6,333 nucleotides of DNA from Salinicoccus sp. UBA3372 (GCA_002360325.1 DEQG01000075.1:1-6333), one strand, 5' to 3'. Positions 1-5,631 are shown, counted from the first letter of the stretch. Notes: generated from the letters alone by a model not told the origin. Program-made: numbers and translations.

Positions 1-134
1 ATGTCCTGGTCAACCAGGGTGTTACCGGATTGTTTCTGGGGTTCTTATGGGATAAATACAGAAACATATGGGCACTGATCATCATTCACGGTCTGATGAA
101 TTTTCCAATTCAGCTGATTACGGGTTATTTATAG
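1..134 (+). CDS. CPBP-family intramembrane metalloprotease, C-terminal end (5' partial)
   Basis: The first complete codon is at base 3 and the frame runs to TAG at 132-134, giving about 43 residues with the start outside the window. The visible part reads GLFLGFLWDKYRNIW and then ALIIIHGLMNF, ending ITGYL. This is the typical end of CPBP (CAAX protease and bacteriocin-processing) proteins: a hydrophobic helix, a short charged turn, then a last helix carrying the H-x3-N motif (His codon at 87-89), whose residues are thought to help bind the catalytic metal. The EExxR and FxxxH motifs would lie upstream and cannot be checked. Members of this family are integral membrane proteins with roles ranging from prenyl-protein processing to bacteriocin self-immunity, and the fragment does not show which applies. 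Only a weak 5-bp hairpin (146-160) with a T-run several bases later follows it, so no clear terminator is seen. Confidence 0.72.
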   Translation, partial: VLVNQGVTGLFLGFLWDKYRNIWALIIIHGLMNFPIQLITGYL

Positions 135-164
135 AAGAACCTTTTAACATGAAAAATGTTGGTG

Positions 165-209
165 AATTTTTAAAAATATATTGAAATATTACCTCTTATG
201 GAATATACT
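165..209 (+). promoter_or_regulatory. Strong sigma-A promoter with A/T-rich upstream element, for the leader ORF and possibly the ABC operon
   Basis: A -35 box TTGAAA (181-186) is separated by exactly 17 bases from a -10 box TATACT (204-209); each matches the consensus at five of six positions. The bases just upstream (165-180) are entirely A and T and include TTTTTAAAAA, which resembles an UP element contacted by the RNA polymerase alpha subunit. Transcription should begin near 215-217, about 10 bases before the ribosome binding site of the 23-residue ORF. No comparably good promoter is seen between here and the ABC genes, so this is the best candidate to drive that operon through the two terminators. 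Confidence 0.75.
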
Positions 210-240
210 GAAAACAACAAACAGAAGGAGGACAAAAACC

Positions 241-312
241 ATGCTTAAAATCATTGCAGCGAAATCACACAACAAAGAATCGAATAGTGCCTCCCTTCAT
301 GGTTGTTTTTAA
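241..312 (+). CDS. 23-residue small ORF, probable leader peptide of the ABC exporter operon
   Basis: ATG at 241 is preceded by AAGGAGG (225-231) at a 9-base spacing, one of the best ribosome binding sites in the window, and by a near-consensus promoter. The peptide starts MLKIIAAKSH, has a polar middle (NKESNS) and ends ASLHGCF before TAA at 310-312. It has no signal peptide, no double-glycine leader and no convincing AgrD or phenol-soluble-modulin pattern, so I do not assign it a function as a peptide. Its RNA is more telling: codons 17-19 include GCCTCCC (289-295), identical to the 3' arm of the terminator at 355-372 and complementary to that terminator's 5' arm. With the exporter genes downstream, this fits a regulatory leader peptide analogous to bmrB of B. 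subtilis. Expression is well supported by signals; the regulatory role is inference. It could also be an independent small peptide gene ended by the two terminators. Confidence 0.65.
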   Translation: MLKIIAAKSHNKESNSASLHGCF

Positions 313-361
313 ACACGATCATTAATGATGACCAATCCATACACATACAACAGGGGGAGGC
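289..361 (+). promoter_or_regulatory. Predicted antiterminator pairing (289-295 with 355-361)
   Basis: GCCTCCC at 289-295, inside the small ORF, can pair over seven Watson-Crick bases with GGGAGGC at 355-361. G-U pairs could extend it on both sides (288 with 362, 296 with 354, 297 with 353). The same GGGAGGC is the 5' arm of the first terminator, so the two structures exclude each other. A ribosome halted in about the first ten codons would leave 289-295 free to form the antiterminator, while one translating across codons 17-19 would mask it and let the terminator fold. The complementarity is seen directly; the regulatory outcome is inferred. Confidence 0.55.
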
Positions 362-379
362 GTATGCCTCCCAATTTTT
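355..379 (+). terminator. Intrinsic terminator T1 (probable attenuator) after the leader ORF
   Basis: GGGAGGC (355-361), a 4-base loop GTAT and GCCTCCC (366-372) form a perfect 7-bp G+C-rich stem, followed by AATTTTTA. The two A residues before the five T residues make the tail somewhat imperfect. It lies 43 bases after the leader ORF stop and 83 bases before the first ABC gene. Its 5' arm has an alternative partner inside the leader ORF. Confidence 0.75.
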
Positions 380-391
380 ATGCTTTATTTT

Positions 392-423
392 AAGTGCGCA
401 CAAAAATGGTGTGCACTTTTTTT
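392..423 (+). terminator. Intrinsic terminator T2 just upstream of the ABC operon
   Basis: AAGTGCGCAC (392-401) and GTGTGCACTT (409-418) form a 10-bp stem with one G-U pair around a 7-base loop, and the 3' side runs into seven T residues (417-423). It looks stronger than T1. It ends only 38 bases before the ATG of the first ABC gene, and I see no good promoter in those 38 bases, so any transcript of the exporter starting upstream has to read through it. I found no long alternative pairing for its arms; AGTGC (286-290) with GCACT (413-417) is only 5 bp. Confidence 0.8.
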
Positions 424-461
424 ATTGCAAAATTCATTCAACATAAGAAAGTTGGTTAATC

Positions 462-2201
462 ATGATTGATTTTATTTATAAATTAAAATGGTATTTTTCT
501 GAACATAAAATGAAATATTTACTCATTGTCATACTGGCTGTAATCTCGAATTTCATGGAAGTGATTCCGCCGCAGCTGATCGGGCGGACAATCGACCTGA
601 TCAACACCGGTGACATGACGATTAAGACCATGTGGCTCATATTCTTGTTATTCATAGTGGTCATCATCAGCACTTATGTGCTGCTGTACTCATGGTTTTA
701 TATGCTGTTCGGCAGTGCATATGATATCGAAAGCATTTTGAGGATGAGATTGATGCAGAGGTTTTTAACGTTGTCACCAAGCTTTTATGAACAGAATAAG
801 ACCGGTGATCTGATGGCAAAGGCGACCAATGATATGCGGAGTATCAACAGGGCGATGGGATTCGGGATGATTACGCTGCTCGATGCGAGTACATTTCTCG
901 CAACAATCGTCCTGGTCATGGCTTTCACCATCAATCTGGAACTGACATTTTTTGCGCTGCTGCCACTGCCGCTGTTGATTATCATTGAAGTATGTCTCGG
1001 CCGCATGATCAATAAGCGTCATACAGAAAGTCAAAAATCTTTCGGTGTGATGAATGATTCAGCGCTCGAGGTCGTTGAAGGTGTGAGGCTGACACGGAGC
1101 TATGTGCAGGAAGAGGCGGAAGCGGTAAGTTTCAAAGGAAAGACAAAAGATTATTTGGACAGGTTCATGAAAGTGGAAAAGCTGGATGCATTATTCCAGC
1201 CACTCACGATCTTTGTCGTTTCGTTAAGTTTCATCATCGCTTTCGGCTACGGCGCGGTACTGGTGAATGCAGGTGAAATGACGGTCGGGCAAGTCGTCAC
1301 ATTCAATATATATTTGAATATGCTCATCTGGCCGATGTTTGCAATGGGCATGCTGTTCAATATAATGCAGCGGGGCAATGCTTCACTGAACCGTGTTGAA
1401 GAAGTCCTCCAAACTGAAGATGATGTCATTGATAACGGTGATGGCCTTATGGAATCGAGCGAAATAGACTTTGAGCATGTGTCCTTCAGCTACCCCGCAA
1501 GCAGCCGTCAAAATCTGGACGGGGTCAGCATCCACCTGAAAGCTGGTGACACTTTAGGCATCGTCGGGAAAACAGGCAGTGGTAAAACGACTTTGATCAG
1601 GCAGCTGTTGAAAATGTATCCCCCGGGTACAGGCAGTCTGATCATAGACGGTATCAACATCACCAGGCTGAGTAAAAAAGAACTGAGACAGAGAATCGGT
1701 TATGTATCCCAGGAAAACATCCTGTTTTCAAGAACCGTCAAAGACAATATATTATTCGGCAATCCGGATGCTTCGGATGAAGAGCTGGACCGGGCAATAG
1801 AAGCGAGTGCATTTGATTCGGACCTTGCGCTCATGCCGAAAGGGCTTCAGACCATGGTCGGTGAAAAGGGAATCGCGCTGAGCGGTGGACAAAAGCAGCG
1901 GATATCCATAGCGAGAAGTCTGATCAAAGATCCGGAAATACTGATATTTGATGATGCACTCAGTGCCGTGGATGCGAAAACGGAACAGAGAATCATCAAT
2001 AATATCAAAAGGGGAAGGAAAGAGAAAACAACCATCATAGTGACCCATCGTCTGTCTGCTGTCAGACATGCGGATGTGATTGTCGTGCTTGAAGACGGCA
2101 GAATCGCTGAGACGGGCAGCCACGATGAACTGGTTCAGAGTGATGGCTGGTATAGAAAGCAGAATCAGTATTATGAGACTGGCGGTGAAGAAAATGACTG
2201 A
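462..2201 (+). CDS. yheI: Heterodimeric multidrug ABC exporter, YheI/BmrC-like half-transporter with degenerate Walker B
   Basis: This 579-residue protein has an N-terminal six-helix membrane domain (about residues 15-305) fused to a nucleotide-binding domain (about 335-575). The ATPase motifs are clear: Walker A GKTGSGKTT (369-377), Q-loop Gln417, signature LSGGQ (473-477), Walker B ILIFDD (493-498), D-loop SAVD (501-504) and switch His529. The residue after the Walker B aspartate, normally the catalytic Glu, is Asp498. That substitution marks the degenerate-site subunit of heterodimeric exporters such as BmrC/BmrD and TM287/288. The N-terminus and the segment around IWPMFAMG and MQRGNASLNRV resemble B. 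subtilis YheI as I remember it, which supports the ATG at 462; the ribosome binding site (AGAAAG, 446-451) is weak. The last 8 bases overlap the next gene, its partner. It likely sits in the cytoplasmic membrane and exports drugs or other amphiphiles; the substrate cannot be read from sequence. Confidence 0.9.
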   Translation: MIDFIYKLKWYFSEHKMKYLLIVILAVISNFMEVIPPQLIGRTIDLINTGDMTIKTMWLIFLLFIVVIISTYVLLYSWFYMLFGSAYDIESILRMRLMQRFLTLSPSFYEQNKTGDLMAKATNDMRSINRAMGFGMITLLDASTFLATIVLVMAFTINLELTFFALLPLPLLIIIEVCLGRMINKRHTESQKSFGVMNDSALEVVEGVRLTRSYVQEEAEAVSFKGKTKDYLDRFMKVEKLDALFQPLTIFVVSLSFIIAFGYGAVLVNAGEMTVGQVVTFNIYLNMLIWPMFAMGMLFNIMQRGNASLNRVEEVLQTEDDVIDNGDGLMESSEIDFEHVSFSYPASSRQNLDGVSIHLKAGDTLGIVGKTGSGKTTLIRQLLKMYPPGTGSLIIDGINITRLSKKELRQRIGYVSQENILFSRTVKDNILFGNPDASDEELDRAIEASAFDSDLALMPKGLQTMVGEKGIALSGGQKQRISIARSLIKDPEILIFDDALSAVDAKTEQRIINNIKRGRKEKTTIIVTHRLSAVRHADVIVVLEDGRIAETGSHDELVQSDGWYRKQNQYYETGGEEND

Positions 2202-3945
2202 GATTAAAAGGCTGTTGAAATATTCTCTGGATTACAAGTGGTGGTTCATTGCGGGAAACATACTGATGGTCCTGATGGTATTCTTTCAGCTGCTCGGACC
2301 GCTGATCATCATGACAGTGATCGATGATCACATCAGGCTTGGAGAAGGCAATATAAATGTTGAAGCGGTCATCCGGCTTTTGATTATATATGCACTCATA
2401 AAACTGTTTCATGCAGTCGCCGCCTATTATGCCCAGATTATTTTGCAGTCTTCGGGCGCAAAAGTCGTTCAAAGTATCCGGCACCAGGTGTTCGAGCATA
2501 TTCAAAAACTGCCTGTCAGGTATTTTGACAATCTGCCTGCAGGGAAGGTCGTTGCCAGAATTACAAACGACACTGAATCAATGCTTCAGTTTTTCACGTA
2601 TGTGCTGCCGATGTTTCTTGTGAATGGACTGACGATGATTGCGATTACAGCCGCTATTTTCATAGTTAATATATACGCAGGCATCATCATGTTGATTTTT
2701 GTCCCGATTATTTTACTGTGGCTCATTTTATACAGGAAATACTCAAATGACTACAATCATATGAAACGTGAAAGAAACAGTGATATGAATGCTGCAATCA
2801 ACGAGTCGATCAACGGCATGACGACCATTCAGGTGTTTAACAGAGAAGACCAGATTGAAGACGAGTTCAGGAAATTGAACGATGAATATACCGACAGTGC
2901 GACGAAGCTCGTGAAATTGAACGGTTTGTCAGGCGATAACCTGGCGGGTGTCATGCAGTCATTTGTCTTCGCTCTCATGGTCATCATATTTTCCCTTGCA
3001 TTTTTAAGTCCGGCAGAAACACTGACTGTAGGGACGATGTATCTGCTGGTGGACTACATCACGCGCTTTTTCACCCCGCTTTATGAAATTGTCGGCCAGA
3101 TTGAAATATTTGAACAGGCGCGTGTTGCAGCAGTGAAAGTTTTCGAGATGATCGATGAAGAGGAAGAAGTTGAAGACCAGGGCCGTCTTGAAAGTTTTGA
3201 CGGCGGCATCGATTTCAGAAATGTGTCTTTCTTCTATAAAGAAGGCCATCTTGTATTGAAAGATATCAACTTGAGTGTGGACCGGGGAGAAACGGTCGGA
3301 CTTGTCGGACATACCGGTTCCGGAAAAAGTTCGATTATCAACCTGCTTATGCGTTTCTATGATCCCACAGAGGGACGGATTTTATTTTCCGGCAGAGATA
3401 CGAAGGAAATCAATAAAAAAGATTTAAGGAAAAATATATCGATAGTACTGCAGGATCCGTTCATCTATGCAGGCACACTCCTATATAATATACGTCTGAA
3501 CAATGAGGACATATCAAGAGAAGCTGCCGAAGAGGCACTGCTGGAAGTCGGCGGCAGGGAGCTGATGAAAAAACTGGACGGGGGACTGGATGCCTGGCTG
3601 CCTGAAAGAGGGGCGACGCTGTCTCTAGGAGAACGCCAGCTGGTCTCGTTTGCAAGGGCGCTGGCATTCGATCCGAAAGTACTTGTGCTTGATGAAGCGA
3701 CGAGTAATGTGGACAGTGAAACAGAGCAGCTGATCCAGCACGCGATGAAAGTGGTCAGCAGGAAGCGGACGACATTCATCATCGCCCACAGGCTCTCCAC
3801 GATTCAGCATGCAGATCAGATCATCATTCTTGAAGAGGGTAATATAATGGAGCAGGGCAATCATCAGAGGCTGATGGGTATGAATGGTATTTATGCCGAG
3901 ATGTTCAACATGCAGGTGACGGATAAGAATATGCCAAACGCATAA
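2194..3945 (+). CDS. yheH: Heterodimeric multidrug ABC exporter, YheH/BmrD-like half-transporter with canonical Walker B
   Basis: I place the start at ATG 2194, giving 583 residues. The open frame extends further upstream, but only inside the preceding gene, and this ATG overlaps that gene's stop (ATGACTGA) after a GGTGAAG ribosome binding site, which suggests translational coupling. A membrane domain (about residues 15-310), with the family segment RYFDNLPAGKVVARITNDTE at 109-128, precedes the nucleotide-binding domain. The motifs are Walker A GHTGSGKSS (372-380), Gln420, a non-canonical signature LSLGE (476-480), Walker B VLVLDE with catalytic Glu501, D-loop SNVD (504-507) and His532. The pattern complements the partner: this subunit supplies the active Glu and the altered signature. 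B. subtilis YheH is longer (about 670 residues as I recall) because of an insert between the first two helices; here that region is short (about residues 43-58). No gene follows for 286 bases. Confidence 0.9.
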   Translation: MTEIKRLLKYSLDYKWWFIAGNILMVLMVFFQLLGPLIIMTVIDDHIRLGEGNINVEAVIRLLIIYALIKLFHAVAAYYAQIILQSSGAKVVQSIRHQVFEHIQKLPVRYFDNLPAGKVVARITNDTESMLQFFTYVLPMFLVNGLTMIAITAAIFIVNIYAGIIMLIFVPIILLWLILYRKYSNDYNHMKRERNSDMNAAINESINGMTTIQVFNREDQIEDEFRKLNDEYTDSATKLVKLNGLSGDNLAGVMQSFVFALMVIIFSLAFLSPAETLTVGTMYLLVDYITRFFTPLYEIVGQIEIFEQARVAAVKVFEMIDEEEEVEDQGRLESFDGGIDFRNVSFFYKEGHLVLKDINLSVDRGETVGLVGHTGSGKSSIINLLMRFYDPTEGRILFSGRDTKEINKKDLRKNISIVLQDPFIYAGTLLYNIRLNNEDISREAAEEALLEVGGRELMKKLDGGLDAWLPERGATLSLGERQLVSFARALAFDPKVLVLDEATSNVDSETEQLIQHAMKVVSRKRTTFIIAHRLSTIQHADQIIILEEGNIMEQGNHQRLMGMNGIYAEMFNMQVTDKNMPNA

Positions 3946-3977
3946 GTGGTGTAATATGTACACTAAATATCTGTGAA

Positions 3978-4043
3978 TGACCTTGATTCATGTCAATTTA
4001 ATGGTTAACATATAATTATAATGACATTGACATAACAAGGTCA
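3978..4043 (+). repeat. Long imperfect inverted repeat in the gap after the ABC operon
   Basis: TGACCTTG (3978-3985) pairs with CAAGGTCA (4036-4043), and further in ATGTCAAT (3990-3997) pairs with ATTGACAT (4026-4033). A small internal bulge (4 and 2 bases) separates the two 8-bp stems. The loop (3998-4025) is A/T-rich and contains two adjacent TATAAT hexamers (4011-4016 and 4017-4022). No T-run follows, so it is not an intrinsic terminator. It could be an operator pair, an RNA stem or a decayed element; the sequence does not decide. Confidence 0.5.
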
Positions 4044-4065
4044 CTTGTTTAGTTAACAAAACCTT

Positions 4066-4093
4066 TTGATAGAACTATCGTTCTAGATATCAT
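4066..4093 (+). promoter_or_regulatory. Possible promoter with a LexA-box-like dyad in its spacer
   Basis: TTGATA (4066-4071) and TATCAT (4088-4093) are each one base from the sigma-A consensus, at a 16-base spacing. Between and overlapping them lies TAGAACTATCGTTCTA (4070-4085), a perfect dyad with 6-bp arms whose core GAAC-N4-GTTC matches the core of the Gram-positive LexA (DinR) box. The flanking and central bases fit the full consensus less well. A second dyad, GATAG-AA-CTATC (4068-4079), overlaps it. The predicted transcript would begin near 4100 and meet the terminator at 4115 almost at once, so its purpose is unclear. Confidence 0.35.
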
Positions 4094-4114
4094 ATATTAT
4101 ATTATTATCATTTT

Positions 4115-4146
4115 AACAGGGGCCGGTGAATCCGGCCCCTGTTTTT
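4115..4146 (+). terminator. Strong intrinsic terminator between the ABC operon and mreC
   Basis: AACAGGGGCCGG (4115-4126) and CCGGCCCCTGTT (4132-4143) form a perfect 12-bp stem around the 5-base loop TGAAT, with five T residues at 4142-4146. It lies 170 bases after the stop of the second ABC gene and isolates mreCD from transcription coming from the left. It is the only obvious terminator for the exporter operon. Confidence 0.9.
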
Positions 4147-4159
4147 GTAAAAATTCCGC

Positions 4160-4199
4160 TATAATTATATTTCTTAACCATAATAATATATGGTATTCT
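4160..4199 (+). promoter_or_regulatory. Candidate promoters for mreCD
   Basis: Two possibilities lie between the terminator and mreC. TATAAT at 4160-4165 is a perfect -10 box, but its -35 position would fall in the terminator stem and shows no match. TGGTATTCT (4191-4199) is an extended -10 element with a poor -35 box, TTCTTA (4171-4176), 17 bases upstream; it would start transcription near 4206, about 12 bases before the mreC ribosome binding site. Neither is compelling, but mreC needs a promoter in this short interval because of the strong terminator before it. Confidence 0.4.
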
Positions 4200-4231
4200 T
4201 TTATATACACAGTTTACTGGAGGCGTGCTCA

Positions 4232-5080
4232 GTGAATAATCTTTTTAACAGAAATAAAATGCTGATTATTTTATTCGGGATCATCATTTTGATATTATTT
4301 ATCGGCTTTTCGATGACTGACAGAGAATCAACGACCAAAGCCGAACAATTTACGGGTGACTCTGTTGCGGCTTCCCAGTCCATCATCGGTGCACCGGTTC
4401 AATTTGTATCCAATATTTTCAGCAACTTTACAGGCCTTTTCGGGGCTTCGAATGAAAATGAAGAGTTGAAGTCCCAGCTTGAAATGGTGCCTCAGATGTA
4501 CTCTGACATTGAGCGGCTTGAAACGGAAAATGAGAAGCTCCGGGATGCACTTGAAGTCAGCTCTAAAAGAGAATATGACACCATCAATTCGAGGGTGATT
4601 TCCCGCTCCCAGGATCAGTGGCTGAACAATTTCACGATCGATAAAGGTGAGAATGACGGCATACAGGAAGGTATGGCGGTCATGACACCGGAAGGTCTTG
4701 CCGGCATGATCAAACGGGTCAACGGCAATTCAAGTTTTGTCGAGATGATTACGACGAATGTCTCTCAAAACAACCTGTCGGTTGAAATTCAGCATGAAGA
4801 TGAAGCGGTGTACGGGGCAATCGATCACTATGACAGTGAAAGGGGACTGCTTGTCATAGATAATATAAAGAATAATGCCACGGTGGAAGCCGGTGACGCA
4901 GTATTTACGAGCGGTCTTGTCGGCGACTTTCCGGAAGGGCTCATTGTCGGCGAAGTCATGGAAGTTGAAAATGATGAGCACGGACTGAGCCAGAATGCCT
5001 ACATCCAGCTTGCAAGCGACCCATCCGATATCGATGTCGTTTTCGTTCTGGAGCGGGACCCGGACTCAATGGGAGATTGA
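4232..5080 (+). CDS. mreC: MreC, rod-shape / cell-wall elongation protein
   Basis: This is a 282-residue protein from GTG 4232. The frame is open to an ATG at 4190, but TGGAGG (4218-4223) lies 8 bases before the GTG and nothing similar precedes the ATG. The resulting N-terminus (NNLFNRNKMLIILFG) has the usual short cytoplasmic tail and single membrane anchor (residues about 10-27). A coiled coil of about residues 73-110, rich in Glu, Leu and Lys, follows. The extracellular beta domains come next, with family hallmarks such as FTIDKGENDGIQEGMAV (134-150), TSGLVGDFPEGLIVG (226-240) and a conserved L-x-SDPSDIDVVFV end. MreC scaffolds peptidoglycan synthases outside the membrane with MreD. It is followed after one base by mreD. 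No mreB lies immediately upstream, as expected for a staphylococcal coccus, where MreC and MreD occur without MreB. Confidence 0.93.
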   Translation: MNNLFNRNKMLIILFGIIILILFIGFSMTDRESTTKAEQFTGDSVAASQSIIGAPVQFVSNIFSNFTGLFGASNENEELKSQLEMVPQMYSDIERLETENEKLRDALEVSSKREYDTINSRVISRSQDQWLNNFTIDKGENDGIQEGMAVMTPEGLAGMIKRVNGNSSFVEMITTNVSQNNLSVEIQHEDEAVYGAIDHYDSERGLLVIDNIKNNATVEAGDAVFTSGLVGDFPEGLIVGEVMEVENDEHGLSQNAYIQLASDPSDIDVVFVLERDPDSMGD

Positions 5081-5081
5081 T

Positions 5082-5600
5082 ATGAGAATCATAGTGATAT
5101 TCATTACGTCCCTTTTGTTGATGTACGGCGATTTTTTATTTGCAGAATTCAGTCCTTTTGAAATCAGCCAGCTGACAGTTTATACGGTCCCTAAATTACT
5201 GTTGATGTATATACTTCTTTTATCGATCTATGTCAACCCTTCAATCAGCAGTTTCATAGCAATCGTGTTCGGAATACTGATCGATGTTTACAGCGGTCTT
5301 GTCTACGGCGTGCATACTTTTGGCATGGTCGCTTTCGTATTTTTCATGCACACCGCATTCAGAGTGTTTTATAAAGACTTTGTTGCGATGGCTTTTGTCG
5401 TCCTGTCTCTGACATTTTTATATGATGCGTACATATATATCATTTACGGCATTCTCGGGCTTGTGGATGTGCCGGTGTTCGATTATCTGGCGCTCAGGGC
5501 GGTACCGAGCCTGATTGTCAATGCACTGCTTTTTGTGCTCGTATTCGTCCTCACTTTGAAGAGTTCGAAAGTGCGTAAAAACTTCCTGCCAAAACATTGA
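5082..5600 (+). CDS. mreD: MreD, integral membrane partner of MreC
   Basis: ATG 5082 follows the mreC stop by one base and has GGGAG (5071-5075) 6 bases upstream, giving a 172-residue protein. An in-frame ATG 87 bases earlier lies within mreC and lacks this context. The protein is almost wholly hydrophobic, with about five or six membrane helices (roughly 3-20, 36-52, 57-72, 76-95, 100-122 and 141-159) and a basic C-terminus (SSKVRKNFLPKH). The GILIDVYSGLVYGVHTFG segment (64-81) matches the conserved core of the MreD family. It works with MreC in organising cell-wall synthesis at the membrane. Its last bases double as the -35 box of the rplU promoter. Lengths of 160-180 residues are usual for the family. 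Confidence 0.9.
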   Translation: MRIIVIFITSLLLMYGDFLFAEFSPFEISQLTVYTVPKLLLMYILLLSIYVNPSISSFIAIVFGILIDVYSGLVYGVHTFGMVAFVFFMHTAFRVFYKDFVAMAFVVLSLTFLYDAYIYIIYGILGLVDVPVFDYLALRAVPSLIVNALLFVLVFVLTLKSSKVRKNFLPKH

Positions 5601-5625
5601 CTTAAAGTCGGCGGGTTGCTATAAT
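5597..5625 (+). promoter_or_regulatory. rplU operon promoter overlapping the mreD stop codon
   Basis: TTGACT (5597-5602) and a perfect TATAAT (5620-5625) are spaced by 17 bases, with TGC just before the -10 (extended -10). The -35 box includes the TGA stop codon of mreD (5598-5600). This is the closest match to the sigma-A consensus in the window, as expected for a ribosomal protein operon. Transcription should start near 5632, exactly where the leader RNA hairpin begins. Confidence 0.85.
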
Positions 5626-5631
5626 CTAGAA

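Noticed and set aside
146..171. A terminator for the CPBP gene formed by AACAT and ATGTT.
   Set aside because: The stem is only 5 bp and A/T-rich, and the T-run starts seven bases after it. It is too weak to call.
241..312. The 23-residue ORF as an AgrD-type pheromone, bacteriocin or phenol-soluble modulin.
   Set aside because: The Cys is the penultimate residue, leaving no thiolactone ring plus charged tail. There is no leader cleavage motif, no amphipathic helix pattern, and no modification or agr genes nearby.
318..329. The 12-base palindrome ATCATTAATGAT after the leader ORF as an operator.
   Set aside because: It is A/T-rich, lies downstream of the promoter and could equally be a minor hairpin. 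Palindromes of this kind are common in such sequence and nothing ties it to a known regulator.
364..393. A nine-codon ORF (ATG at 364, reading MPPNFYALF, stop at 391-393) behind GGGGGAGG (353-360), whose stop touches the T2 stem.
   Set aside because: Only three bases separate the ribosome-binding-like run from the ATG, too close for normal initiation. The run is better explained as the 5' arm of terminator T1.
774..1034. Minus-strand open frames inside the ABC genes, mreC and rplU.
   Set aside because: They lie opposite strongly conserved coding sequence, lack ribosome binding sites, and their translations show no recognisable protein features.
2080..2193. A longer N-terminus for the second ABC subunit from an upstream in-frame ATG.
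   Set aside because: The extra 38 residues are a shadow of the end of the first ABC gene. The ATG at 2194 has a ribosome binding site and the overlapping stop-start arrangement, and homologues begin at the equivalent point.
4011..4022. Two adjacent TATAAT hexamers as -10 boxes.
   Set aside because: No -35-like sequence and no TGn extension at the right distance on the + strand. A leftward reading with a GTGACC -35 (4/6 match, 18-base spacing) would point into the ABC gene and has no other support.
4027..4055. A perfect TTGACA (4027-4032) suggesting a promoter in the gap before mreC.
   Set aside because: At spacings of 15-18 bases there is no hexamer resembling a -10 box (best TAGTTA). The hexamer is accounted for as the arm of the inverted repeat.
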